NCBI GenBank assembly: GCA_963204815.1 | Contig: CAUJHQ010000006.1 | Location: forward strand, 1 to 47,473 | DNA length: 47,473 nt | Source of the DNA: Pseudomonadota bacterium | Lineage (GTDB): Bacteria; Pseudomonadota; Gammaproteobacteria; Burkholderiales; Burkholderiaceae_C | Direction: 5' to 3' | Shown: piece by piece, positions 1 through 8,387 of the stretch | Layout: every line of letters starts with the position of its first letter | Numbering within the stretch: position 1 is the stretch's first letter | Notes under the pieces: model-generated | What the model saw: the letters and a program-made list of their open reading frames with translations, nothing else | What the model was told of the DNA's origin: nothing | Database searches by the model: none | Made by a program: the position numbers and the translations under genes

Positions 1-357
1 CGCGACGACCCGCGCCAGGGCCGCCGCCGCATCGAGCGTGGCCGCCAGCGCCGCGTCGACGTCGCGGCCCAGGCGCAACGCGAGTTCGGCCTCGATGCCG
101 CGCAGCCGCAGCGGCCATGCACCGGCGCGCGCCGGGCTCGCCCAGACACCGGCTGGCGGCAGCGGCGCGTGTGTCTGCAGCGCCGTGCGCGACGGGCCGC
201 CGGACTTCCAGTGCCGCGCCACGTGGTCATCGAACCAGCCGAACACCTGCGCGACCGCGGCCTGCGCCGCATAGGCCGCCGCCGCATCGGCCGGCACAAC
301 GGACGGCACCGGCCGGCCGCTGCGGCGGGCCTCGATCAGCGCGTCGACCGTGTTCAC
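1..357 (-). CDS. 2-keto-4-pentenoate hydratase / fumarylacetoacetate hydrolase-family protein (partial)
   Basis: The gene starts at a GTG (357 to 355) and runs off the left edge, so only the first 119 codons are present. The GTG overlaps the TGA of the amidase as GTGA, which points to coupled translation and the same operon. The translation contains WKSGG near residue 50 and GIEAELALRLGRD near residue 90. This matches the metal-binding E-x-E region of the MhpD-type hydratases, where the usual form is G(V/I)E.E.AFRLG. Family members hydrate 2-oxo-pent-4-enoates or decarboxylate related oxo-acids in meta-cleavage-type pathways. The true substrate cannot be read from this fragment. Its place as last gene of the hydantoinase/TRAP/amidase run suggests a late step in that catabolic route (inference). 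Confidence 0.75.
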   Translation of the reverse strand, partial: MNTVDALIEARRSGRPVPSVVPADAAAAYAAQAAVAQVFGWFDDHVARHWKSGGPSRTALQTHAPLPPAGVWASPARAGAWPLRLRGIEAELALRLGRDVDAALAATLDAAAALARVVA

Positions 358-1757
358 AGCGCCGGCCACCGGTGCGCCCAGGGCGCGGCGGCCTCGTACG
401 CGGCGCCCAGGTCGAGCAGCAGGTCGTCCCGGCCATAGGGGCCGATGAGCTGGATGCCGATCGGCAGCCCTTCGCGCGACGGCGCCGCCGGCAGCGCCAG
501 CCCCGGCAGCCCGGCGGCGTTGACCCAGCCGGTGTAGGCGGCGTGGCCGCGCGGGCCGACCTCGCGGCCGTCGATGACGCTCGGGAACGCGACCTCCTTC
601 GGCCACGGCAGCGCTGCAGCGGCGGGCATCACGACGACGTCGTGGCGCTCGAACATCGCCACGCTCTCGCGGCGCAGGCGGCGCACGCGTTCCATGATCT
701 GCCAGACGCGCGCGCCGCTCACCTGCCGGCCGAGCGCGGCCGCCTCGCGGTACTTCGGGCTCGCCTGCGCTTCCCAGTCGGGGTGCTGGTCGAACATCGC
801 CGCCAGGCCGACCTGGCCGATCTGCGGCCAGGCGTCCATCACGAAGGACACGTCGAGCGGCAGTGCGCCGGCCTCGACGCGGTGGCCGAGCGCGGCGATC
901 GTCTTCACGGCGCCGGCGCAGCTGGCGGCGATCTCGCGGTCGAGCGGGTTGCCGTTCAGGTGTTCGACGTACAGCACGCGCAGCGGGCCCGGCGCCCGCG
1001 GCCGCGCCGCGGCCCACGCGGCGGCGAGCGAGCTGCGGTCCACCGCCGCCGGGCCGCGCAGTGCGTCGAACAGCAGCCGCGTGTCGGCCACCGTGCGCGC
1101 CACCGGGCCGATGCAGTCGAAGTCGAGCAGCAGCCCCGGCAGCGCGTGCTCGCGCGGCCAGGCGCTGAGCGAAGGCTTCAGCCCGACGAGCCCGGTGTGC
1201 GACGCCGGCCGCCGGATCGAGCCGCCGCCGTCCTGGGCGATCGCCAGCGGCGCCATGCCCGCGGCAACCGCCGCCACCGCGCCACCGCTCGAGCCGCCGG
1301 GCGTGAGCGCCGGGTTCCACGGGTTGCCGGTGGCGCCGAACAGCGGGTTCGCGGTGTAGCCGTCGTTCGCGAACTCGGGCACGTTGGTCTTGCCGACGAG
1401 CAGCGCGCCGCCGGCTCGCGCGCGCGCCGCGGCCAGCTCGTCGTGGCCGGCGTGGAAGTCGCGCAGCGCGGCGGTGCCGCAGGTGGTGGCGCCGTCGGCG
1501 CTGAAGAGGCTGTCCTTCAGCGTCAGCGGTATGCCGTCCAGCGCCGACAGCGGCCGCCCTTCGGCAAAGCGGCGCGTCGCGGCATCGGCCTCGGCCCGCA
1601 CCGCGTCGTCGCGCCGCGCGACGACCGCGCCGAGGCGGCCGTCGACGGCGTCGATGCGCGCCAGCACCGCGTCGACCACCGCGCGCGGCGCCAGGCTGCG
1701 TTCGCGGTACCGGCGCTGCAGTTCGGTGGCGCTCAGCTTCCAGAGGGGCTCGGTCAT
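354..1757 (-). CDS. Amidase (amidase-signature family)
   Basis: This 467-residue protein has the full amidase signature. The Ser-cisSer-Lys triad is intact: Lys81 in LTLKDS, the cis-Ser at 156 in PGGSSGGAV, and the nucleophile Ser180 in DGGGSIRRP, 24 residues later as in the family. Such enzymes hydrolyse carboxamides to acid plus ammonia in the cytoplasm. Length is normal for stand-alone amidases. It is not GatA in function, because no gatB or gatC is nearby and it sits inside a catabolic operon. The start is the ATG at 1757, eight bases after the upstream dctM stop. It is probably needed after ring opening by the hydantoinase upstream, removing an amide or carbamoyl group; this is an inference from context. 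Confidence 0.93.
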   Translation of the reverse strand: MTEPLWKLSATELQRRYRERSLAPRAVVDAVLARIDAVDGRLGAVVARRDDAVRAEADAATRRFAEGRPLSALDGIPLTLKDSLFSADGATTCGTAALRDFHAGHDELAAARARAGGALLVGKTNVPEFANDGYTANPLFGATGNPWNPALTPGGSSGGAVAAVAAGMAPLAIAQDGGGSIRRPASHTGLVGLKPSLSAWPREHALPGLLLDFDCIGPVARTVADTRLLFDALRGPAAVDRSSLAAAWAAARPRAPGPLRVLYVEHLNGNPLDREIAASCAGAVKTIAALGHRVEAGALPLDVSFVMDAWPQIGQVGLAAMFDQHPDWEAQASPKYREAAALGRQVSGARVWQIMERVRRLRRESVAMFERHDVVVMPAAAALPWPKEVAFPSVIDGREVGPRGHAAYTGWVNAAGLPGLALPAAPSREGLPIGIQLIGPYGRDDLLLDLGAAYEAAAPWAHRWPAL

Positions 1758-1765
1758 GCGGTGTC

Positions 1766-3058
1766 CTACATCTGCGACGGCAGCCAGGTCGCCAGGCCGG
1801 GCACGGCCAGCAGCAGCAGCGTGAAGGCGATCATGATCGCCGCGTAGGGCAGGGCACCCCAGATCGCGTCCTCGAGGCCGCCCTTGTCGGGCCGGATGCC
1901 GTGCACGACGAACAGGTTCATGCCCACCGGCGGCGTGATCAGCCCCAGCTCGCACATCAGCACGATGAAGATGCCGAACCAGATCGGGTCGACGCCGAGC
2001 GCGGTGGCGATCGGGAAGGTGATCGGGATCGTCGCCACCTGCATCGACAGCACGTCCATGAACATGCCCAGGATCAGGTAGAAGACGATCAGCGCCAGCA
2101 CCAGACCGGTGGCGGTGAGCCCGAGGCCGGCCACCCACTTCGTCATCGCCTCGGCGACGCCGGTGAGGCTGATCGTGAGGTTGAGGATGAAGGCGGCGGT
2201 GATGATGAGCAGGATCATCCCGCTCACGCGTGCGGTGCTGATGAAGCAGGTGCGCAGCACCTCCCAGCTCAGCTTGCCCGACTGCCAGACGAAGGCCAGC
2301 GCCGCGATCACGCCGAGCGCGGCACTCTCGGTCGTGGTGGCGATGCCGAAGTACAGGCTGCCCATCACGATGCCGAACACCACCAGCGGCGGCACCAGGT
2401 AGCGCAACGTGCGCAGCCGCTCGGCCATCGGCACCTTGTCCTCGCGCTTCACGTCGCCGCTGGCCACGCTGGAGATCCAGATCCACAGCATGAAGCAGCC
2501 GGTGAGCAGCAGCCCGGGAATGATGCCGGCGATGAACAGCTTGCCGATCGAGGTGTTGGTGAGCGAGCCGTAGACGATCATGTTGACGCTGGGCGGGATC
2601 AGGATGCCCAGCGTGCCGCCGGCCGCCAGCGAGCCGAGCGAAGCGCGCATCGAGTAGCCGCGCTTCTGCAGCGACGGCAGCGCCACCGTGCCGACGGTGG
2701 CCGCGGTGGCGACCGACGAGCCCGAGGTCGCCGCGAACAGCGCGCAGCTGCCGATGTTGGTGTGCAGCAGGCCGCCGGGCAGCCGCCCCAGCCAGGCCGA
2801 CAGCGCGATGTACATGCGGTCGGCGATGCCCGAACGCAGCAGCAGTTCGCCCAGCAGCACGAACAGCGGGATCGAGGTCAGCAGGTTCTCGTTCTGCACG
2901 CCCCAGACCACTGGCGCGATCGAGTCCATGAAGGGCACGCCGTACGCGGCGATGCCGCCGGCGATGCCCACCAGCGCCATCGCGACGGCGATCGGGATGC
3001 CGACCAGCATCATCCCGATCATCGCGGCGAAGGCGAGTCCGAACACGCCGATGCTCAT
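1766..3058 (-). CDS. dctM: TRAP transporter large permease DctM (system B)
   Basis: A 430-residue, very hydrophobic protein with about 12 predicted membrane segments and the DctM repeats. Landmarks are SGSSVATAATVG near residue 110 and the two similar halves ending in ITPPVGMN near residue 370. It is the ion-coupled channel subunit of a tripartite ATP-independent periplasmic transporter in the inner membrane. Its ATG overlaps the dctQ stop as ATGA, so the two membrane subunits are translated together. The substrate is set by the binding protein at 3717-4766. Length is normal for DctM (about 425-430 residues) and I see no defect. Confidence 0.95.
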   Translation of the reverse strand: MSIGVFGLAFAAMIGMMLVGIPIAVAMALVGIAGGIAAYGVPFMDSIAPVVWGVQNENLLTSIPLFVLLGELLLRSGIADRMYIALSAWLGRLPGGLLHTNIGSCALFAATSGSSVATAATVGTVALPSLQKRGYSMRASLGSLAAGGTLGILIPPSVNMIVYGSLTNTSIGKLFIAGIIPGLLLTGCFMLWIWISSVASGDVKREDKVPMAERLRTLRYLVPPLVVFGIVMGSLYFGIATTTESAALGVIAALAFVWQSGKLSWEVLRTCFISTARVSGMILLIITAAFILNLTISLTGVAEAMTKWVAGLGLTATGLVLALIVFYLILGMFMDVLSMQVATIPITFPIATALGVDPIWFGIFIVLMCELGLITPPVGMNLFVVHGIRPDKGGLEDAIWGALPYAAIMIAFTLLLLAVPGLATWLPSQM

Positions 3059-3639
3059 GCTGCCTTCTCCCCGCTGCCCTGCTGGCGCTGTGCCAGGTCC
3101 TCGAGTTCTTCCTTCAGCTCTTCCTTCGCGCTCTTCGGGTGGAAGTCGTGGTTCATCGTGTCGATGCGGCCGCTGACGAGCAGCCAGGTCGCGCGCACCG
3201 CGTAGCCGGTGGCGACGAGCGCGAAGATCACGAGGCCGGTGTTCCACACGCTCTGCGGCCAGATCAGTGGCGTCGCCCACGGCGTCTGCGCGGTGCTGCC
3301 GTACTGCAGCGTGTCGCCGATGACGCGGAACGCGAGCCAGGCGATGAAGGCGCCGAAGGCCGCCAGCGACACGATCGACAGCCAGTTCAGCGCCGCCTGC
3401 ATCCTGCGCGGGAACTTGTCGTGGAAGACGTCCACGCGGATGTGGTTGCGGCCCATCAGCGCGAGGCTGAACGCGATCGTCGAGCCGACCGCGAGCGCGT
3501 AGCCGCCCAGCTCGTCGGCGCCTTGGATCGACACGTTGAACAGCTTGCGACTGATCGTCTCGACGGCGACGACCACCGACAGCAGCAGGAAGATGCCGCC
3601 GAACACGGTGGCCAGCACGGTCTCTATCCGGTCCTTCAT
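3055..3639 (-). CDS. dctQ: TRAP transporter small permease DctQ (system B)
   Basis: A 194-residue protein with four predicted membrane helices, the usual size and topology for DctQ. It pairs with DctM in the inner membrane. The start is ATG at 3639, preceded on the coding strand by a GGAG six bases away. It ends in a charged, acidic/basic tail after the last helix (roughly residues 165-194, rich in E and K), longer than in the second DctQ of this window. Its stop overlaps the dctM start as ATGA. It lies 77 bases after the binding-protein gene, giving the common P-Q-M order. Confidence 0.92.
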   Translation of the reverse strand: MKDRIETVLATVFGGIFLLLSVVVAVETISRKLFNVSIQGADELGGYALAVGSTIAFSLALMGRNHIRVDVFHDKFPRRMQAALNWLSIVSLAAFGAFIAWLAFRVIGDTLQYGSTAQTPWATPLIWPQSVWNTGLVIFALVATGYAVRATWLLVSGRIDTMNHDFHPKSAKEELKEELEDLAQRQQGSGEKAA

Positions 3640-3716
3640 GGACGGTCTCCTCGTCGGGGTGGCGGCTGCGTCGGCGGCGCGCGGGCCGGCCGCCGCCGGG
3701 GGGGCGGCGACCGCGC

Positions 3717-4766
3717 TCACTTCAGGCCCAGCACCGGCCCGACGGTGGCCGTCCACTTGGCCGAGCAGCCGGGGTTGGACTTGTCGCACACTTCGGACCA
3801 GGCCGGGAACGACACCTTCGTGACCGCGCTGCGAATCAGGTCACCGTCGGCGGGCGAGACCGGCACGTTGACGAGCTTGAACTTCTTGCCGGTGGTGCAG
3901 GGGTCCTTGCCGGCGTTGCAGTTCAGCGCGTCCTGGAAGAGTTCCTCGCTGTACTTCCAGATCTCCTCGGTCAGGCCCTCGACGGAAGCCTTCAGCTTGG
4001 CCTGCTGGTCGGGCTTGAGCTGGTTCCAGGCCTTCATCGAGATCGCGTAGCCGTTCAGCGCCATCTGGAACCCCAGCGGCAGCTGGTGCGTCGTCACCTC
4101 GGGCCAGCCGGCCGAGTTGGCGCTGCTCGGGCCCGTGATCGCGCAGTCGACGACGCCCAGCGACAGCGACTGGTGCGTGTCGGCGAACGAGATCGGCACC
4201 GGCGTGCCGCCGACGAGCTCGATGAACTTGGCCAGGTTCTGGTCGTAGGTGCGGACCTTCAGGCCCTTCACATCGGCGAGCTTGGTGATCGGCTTCTTGC
4301 AGAACAGGATCTGCGGGCCGAACGGCCACACGCCGAGCAGCTTGACGTTGAACTGCGACTGCAGGCGCGCGTCGAGGGTGTCGAAGTAGGCCTTCGTCAC
4401 CTTGCGGCCGGTGGCGTAGTCGGGGCTGGCGCCGACCAGGTCCAGGCCGAGCAGCGTGGGCTCGTCGCGCGAGTTCTGCGACACGCGCAGCGACACCAGG
4501 TCGAAGAGGCCCGCCTTCATCACGCGCAGCTGCTCGGTGTCCTTGATGCCCAGCGTGTCGATCGGCTTGTAGTCGACGTCGATCGGCAGGCCGGTCTTGG
4601 CCGCGAAGTTCTCGAAGAAGGGCTGTTCCTTGTTCTTCTGGATCAGGCCGGTGGCCAGCGGCTGGCCGATGGCCTTGAACTTGATGCGGTCCTGCGCGAG
4701 CGCGGGCGCCGCGAGGGCGCCGGCGGCGGCGAGCACGAGGGCGAGACGGGTGATGCTTCTCGACAT
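3717..4766 (-). CDS. dctP: TRAP transporter periplasmic solute-binding protein DctP (system B)
   Basis: 349 residues with a clear signal peptide (cleavage after ...APALAQ, about residue 25). The DctP fold is supported by GLKVRTYD at 169-176, whose Arg172 corresponds to the arginine that clamps a substrate carboxylate in this family. It delivers a carboxylated solute to DctQM in the inner membrane. It has an unusual cysteine pattern: C283 and C290, and C327 and C334, form two C-x6-C pairs in the C-terminal part. They could be disulfides in the periplasm. The usual DctP length is about 320-340, so these segments look like small insertions. The ligand is unknown; context suggests an organic acid or amide linked to the hydantoinase route. 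Confidence 0.93.
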   Translation of the reverse strand: MSRSITRLALVLAAAGALAAPALAQDRIKFKAIGQPLATGLIQKNKEQPFFENFAAKTGLPIDVDYKPIDTLGIKDTEQLRVMKAGLFDLVSLRVSQNSRDEPTLLGLDLVGASPDYATGRKVTKAYFDTLDARLQSQFNVKLLGVWPFGPQILFCKKPITKLADVKGLKVRTYDQNLAKFIELVGGTPVPISFADTHQSLSLGVVDCAITGPSSANSAGWPEVTTHQLPLGFQMALNGYAISMKAWNQLKPDQQAKLKASVEGLTEEIWKYSEELFQDALNCNAGKDPCTTGKKFKLVNVPVSPADGDLIRSAVTKVSFPAWSEVCDKSNPGCSAKWTATVGPVLGLK

Positions 4767-4804
4767 GAACGACTCCGGGTGGGTGGGGGCAGGGGCGACG
4801 GGAC

Positions 4805-6085
4805 TCAGTAGCCGAGCGCGCGCGGCAGCGCGGTGACGATCGGAGGGAACAGCATGCACAGCACGAGCACGGCATACATCAGCGCGATGAACGGCCAGGC
4901 GTTCTTCACCAGTTCGCGCATCGGCACGCCTGTGACGCCGCAGACGACGAACAGCACCACGCCGACCGGCGGCGTCAGCATGCCGATGACGAGGTTCAGC
5001 ACGAACAGGAAGCCGAAGTGCAGCGGGTCGATGCCGTACGCGATCGCGATCGGGTGCAGCAGAGGCACCAGCATGATGTAGGCGGCGTTCGACTCCAGGA
5101 ACATGCCGACGACGAACAGCAGCACCGCCACCAGCGCCATGTAGACCAGCGGATCGTGGGTCAGCCCGCGCAGCAGCGTCGACAGCGTCTGCGGCAGCAG
5201 GTCGACCGTCATCAGGTAGGTGATGATGGACGCGAAGGCGATCAGCGCGCCGACCACCGCCGACGTGATGGCCGCGCGCACCACGATGCCGGGCAGGTCG
5301 CGCAGCGCGAGCTGCCGCGTCACGAAGAAGCCGATCGCGACCGCGTAGACGACGGCGATCGCCGCGCCTTCGGTGGCGGTGAACGCACCGCCGACGATGC
5401 CGCCGATGACGATGACCGGCATCGCCAGCACCACCGCCGAGCGGCGCAGTTCGGCAAGCACGCGCGAAAGCTGGAACGGCTCGCCGGTGACAGCCCAGCC
5501 GCGGCGGCCGGCGATCCACGAGCACAGCAGCATGAATCCGATGCAGATGACGAGGCCCGGCACGACGCCGGCCATGAACAGGCCGCCGACCGAGACCGAC
5601 GACCCGGCCATGAAGGCGTAGACGATCATCGCGCCCGACGGCGGGATGATCGGCCCCAGGTTCGCGGCCGCGGCGACGAGGGCGGCCGCGAAACCCTTGT
5701 CGTAGATCTTCGACAAGCTGGGCACCAGGATCGACGACAGCGCGCTGGCGTCCGACACCGCGGCGCCCGACACCGTGGCCAGGCCGGCGCCCGAAAGCAT
5801 GGTCACGTGCGCCATGCCGCCGCGCACGCGGCCGACGACCGCGTTGGCGAGCGCGATCAGGCGCTCGACGATGCCGGCCTTGATCATCAGCTCGCCGGCG
5901 AGCATGAAGAACGGGATCGACATCAGCGGGAACGAATTGACCGCGTGCATCATGCGCTGCGGCACCATCGACAGGCCGACGCCGGAGACGCCCAGCGCGG
6001 CGAGCGAGGCGGCCCCCATCGCGAACGCGATCGGCAGCCCGAACAGCGCCAGCAGCATGAAGCCGGCAACGACGGCGGCGCTCAT
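4805..6085 (-). CDS. dctM: TRAP transporter large permease DctM (system A)
   Basis: 426 residues with about 12 predicted membrane segments and standard DctM landmarks: GAAVSDASALSSILVPSL near residue 115, NLGPIIPPSGAMIVYAF near 150, and GMLTPPVGVVLF near 370. It is the permease subunit of a second, complete TRAP system. The ATG at 6085 overlaps the dctQ stop as ATGA. It differs from the DctM at 1766-3058 throughout, so the two systems are not a recent duplication. It is followed after 38 bases by the dctP of system B, so both transporters appear to lie on one transcript. Confidence 0.95.
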   Translation of the reverse strand: MSAAVVAGFMLLALFGLPIAFAMGAASLAALGVSGVGLSMVPQRMMHAVNSFPLMSIPFFMLAGELMIKAGIVERLIALANAVVGRVRGGMAHVTMLSGAGLATVSGAAVSDASALSSILVPSLSKIYDKGFAAALVAAAANLGPIIPPSGAMIVYAFMAGSSVSVGGLFMAGVVPGLVICIGFMLLCSWIAGRRGWAVTGEPFQLSRVLAELRRSAVVLAMPVIVIGGIVGGAFTATEGAAIAVVYAVAIGFFVTRQLALRDLPGIVVRAAITSAVVGALIAFASIITYLMTVDLLPQTLSTLLRGLTHDPLVYMALVAVLLFVVGMFLESNAAYIMLVPLLHPIAIAYGIDPLHFGFLFVLNLVIGMLTPPVGVVLFVVCGVTGVPMRELVKNAWPFIALMYAVLVLCMLFPPIVTALPRALGY

Positions 6086-6609
6086 TCGGCGCTCCCCAGG
6101 GCGGCGGCCGGCGGCCCCTGCACGACGATGCGTGCCAGGTGCAGCGCGCTCAGGCCGGCGCCCAGGCCCACCGGCACGATGAACCAGCCGACGCTCCAAT
6201 CCAGCGTGGACATCAGCTCGTCCCACTGCTCGAGCGCGACGCCGAGCGCGGCCCAGGCGATGGCGCCCATCGTCGCCGCGCTGACGGCCGCGGCCGCGCG
6301 GCGCAGCGCGCGCTGCACGGCGGCGGGAAACTTCAGCACGACGATGTCGATGCCGATGTGCGCGCCCTGCCGCACGCCCAGCGGCACGGCCAGGAAGATG
6401 CTCCACACGAAGGCCAGGCGCGAGATCTCGTCGGCCCAGTCGATCGAACGGTTGAAGCCGTAGCGCAGCGCGACCTGCGCCGAGACGACCGCCACCATCA
6501 CCGTCACCGCCACGAGCAGCAGGCCGGTGACGGCGCGGTCCAGCAGGTCGAGCACGCGGGCCGGCACCGAGGTGGTGTCATAGACGGCGGGCAGCACGGT
6601 GGCGTTCAT
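6082..6609 (-). CDS. dctQ: TRAP transporter small permease DctQ (system A)
   Basis: 175 residues with four predicted membrane helices. RYGFNRSIDWADEISRLAFVW (about 48-68) is the typical DctQ first-loop motif, with the conserved Trp-x-[DE]-E. It partners the DctM immediately downstream through an ATGA overlap. The start is ATG at 6609, ten bases after the binding-protein stop, which indicates an operon. The tail after the last helix is short. Length is normal and no defect is visible. Confidence 0.92.
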   Translation of the reverse strand: MNATVLPAVYDTTSVPARVLDLLDRAVTGLLLVAVTVMVAVVSAQVALRYGFNRSIDWADEISRLAFVWSIFLAVPLGVRQGAHIGIDIVVLKFPAAVQRALRRAAAAVSAATMGAIAWAALGVALEQWDELMSTLDWSVGWFIVPVGLGAGLSALHLARIVVQGPPAAALGSAE

Positions 6610-6619
6610 CGCGGTGGCC

Positions 6620-7612
6620 TCAGGGCTTGGCGGCGGCGGCCAGCACCTGGTCGACGAGCTCGGCGCCGGCGCGCTTCTTCACGCCTTCGATCACCGGCGC
6701 GGCGGCGCTGCGCATCTCGGCCAGCGCGGCCGGCGCGATCTCGGTGTAGGTCATCTTCGCCTTCAGCTCGGGCAGCACCTTCGCCTCGGTCTCGGCGGCC
6801 AGCTTGCGCTGGTGGGCGATGGTGGCGGTCATCGCCTCGCGCACCGCCTTCTGGTGCTCGGGCTTCAGCTGCTCGAAGGCCTTCTTGCTGGCGACGACGG
6901 CGATGAAGTCGAAGAAGTGGCCGGAGTTGGAGATGTGCTTCTGCACCTCGCCGTAGCGCGAGGCGGAGATCACCGTGTACGGGTTCTCCTGTGCGTCGAC
7001 GACCTTCTGCTCGAGCGCGGAGTACAGCTCCTTCACGTCCATCGCCACCGGGTTCGCGCCGAGCGCGCGGAAGGTGGCCAGGTGCGTTTCGTTGGGCTGC
7101 AGGCGCAGCTTGAGCCCCTTCAGGTCGGCCATCGTGCGGATCGGCCCGCGGCTGTTGGTGATGTGGCGCATGCCGAGCTCCATCCAGCCCAGGCTGACGA
7201 AGCCCTTGTCCTGCAGCTTGCGGTCGATGGCGGCGCCGACCGGACCGTCGATGACGCGGAACGCGGCCTCGCGGTTCGTGAACACGAAGGGCAGGCTGAC
7301 CGCCTCGAGCTCGGGCGCGATGCGCGAGAGGAAGGCCGCGCCCACCCAGGTGAGCGCGAGCGTGCCCGAGCGCACCGCGTCGACGTTCTCCTTCGCGCCG
7401 CCGAGCTGCATGGCCGGGAAGACGTCGACCTGCAGCTGGTTGTTCGTCAGGCGCGCGATCTCCTTGCGGAACACCTGATCGACGGCGACGCTGCTCGGGT
7501 GCTCGGACGCGAAGTTGCCGGCGATCTGCAGCTTCTGCTGGGCGGCGGCGGGCACGACGAAGGCGAGGGCGGCCGCGAGGGCGGCCAGCGGGCGGGCGAA
7601 GGACGGGGTCAT
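6620..7612 (-). CDS. dctP: TRAP transporter periplasmic solute-binding protein DctP (system A)
   Basis: 330 residues with a signal peptide (cleavage after ...VVPAAAQ, about residue 25). The mature part has the DctP layout, including DLKGLKLRLQPNETH near residue 155, whose Arg is the expected carboxylate clamp, and a later ALEQKVVDAQENPY segment typical of the DctP group. It delivers an organic-acid-like solute to the DctQM pair that follows. It lacks the two cysteine pairs of the other DctP in this window. I chose ATG 7612 because it begins the signal peptide; longer starts would add an Arg/Pro-rich tail with no family support. It follows the racemase-like gene by 25 bases. Confidence 0.93.
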   Translation of the reverse strand: MTPSFARPLAALAAALAFVVPAAAQQKLQIAGNFASEHPSSVAVDQVFRKEIARLTNNQLQVDVFPAMQLGGAKENVDAVRSGTLALTWVGAAFLSRIAPELEAVSLPFVFTNREAAFRVIDGPVGAAIDRKLQDKGFVSLGWMELGMRHITNSRGPIRTMADLKGLKLRLQPNETHLATFRALGANPVAMDVKELYSALEQKVVDAQENPYTVISASRYGEVQKHISNSGHFFDFIAVVASKKAFEQLKPEHQKAVREAMTATIAHQRKLAAETEAKVLPELKAKMTYTEIAPAALAEMRSAAAPVIEGVKKRAGAELVDQVLAAAAKP

Positions 7613-7637
7613 GGGCTTCCTTGGAGGGTTCAGGGGG

Positions 7638-8387
7638 TCAGGGCTTGCGGTCGAGCAGGCGCGCGATCGCCGGCGGCAGGCCGCGGTGGGGCTTGACGGG
7701 CGGCGGCGCGAAGCTGCCGGCGCGCGCGGCGCCGGGCTGCAGCGCGACCAGCGTTTCGGCGTGGCGCACCGCACTGGACACGCCGTCCACGCAGGGCACC
7801 GGCAGGCGGCCGCGCAGCGTGCGCGCCAGGCCGGCGAGCGGCGCGCCCGCGAGCACGATGACGTCGGCGCCGTCCTCGGCCACGCAGCGCTCGGCCAGCG
7901 CGACGAGGCGCTCGCCCTGGTCGCCCTGCACGGTGCCGATGTCGGCCAGCGGCTCGTCGAGGCCGCGGATGCTGGCGAGCCGGCCTTCGAGGCCGTAGCC
8001 GTGCACCGTCTCGCGGTACCAGGCGCGGATGCGCTGCGAGATGGCGACGATGGAAAAGCGATGGCCCAGCAGGCAGGCGCTGGCCAGCGCCGCCTCGGTG
8101 AGGCCGGTGACCGGGCAGGGCAGCGCCTCGCGCAGCGCCGGCAGGCCGGGGTCGCCGAACGCGGCGACGATCACGGCGTCGAAGCGCGCGTGGTGCTCGG
8201 CCGCCAGCTGCGCGGCGGCGTAGGCCCCGATCAGGGCCTCGAAGCGCGTCTCGATGTAGGCGACGCCGAAGGGCGCGGTCAGCACCTCGACCGTGGTGCC
8301 CGGGGCCGCGGTGCGCCGGGCCTCGGCGCCGATCAGCTCGGACACGCTGTCCGAGATGTTCGGGTTGATCAGCAGCAGGCGCGTCAT
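7638..8387 (-). CDS. Asp/Glu/hydantoin racemase-family protein lacking both usual catalytic cysteines
   Basis: 249 residues, matching the hydantoin/allantoin racemase family along its length: LLLINPNIS at the N-terminus, AAFGDPGLPALRE at 75-87, and DGADVIVLAGAPLAGLA at 172-188. Racemases of this family use two cysteines, one just before the FGDPGL-like motif and one in a GCAGM-like motif. Here the first position is Ala76 and the second motif reads LAGAPLAG, so both cysteines are missing. Classical two-base racemisation is therefore doubtful. The start overlaps the hydantoinase stop as ATGA, so it is tied to that enzyme. It may be a diverged racemase, a binding protein or an enzyme of another chemistry; I do not assign one. 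Confidence 0.8.
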   Translation of the reverse strand: MTRLLLINPNISDSVSELIGAEARRTAAPGTTVEVLTAPFGVAYIETRFEALIGAYAAAQLAAEHHARFDAVIVAAFGDPGLPALREALPCPVTGLTEAALASACLLGHRFSIVAISQRIRAWYRETVHGYGLEGRLASIRGLDEPLADIGTVQGDQGERLVALAERCVAEDGADVIVLAGAPLAGLARTLRGRLPVPCVDGVSSAVRHAETLVALQPGAARAGSFAPPPVKPHRGLPPAIARLLDRKP

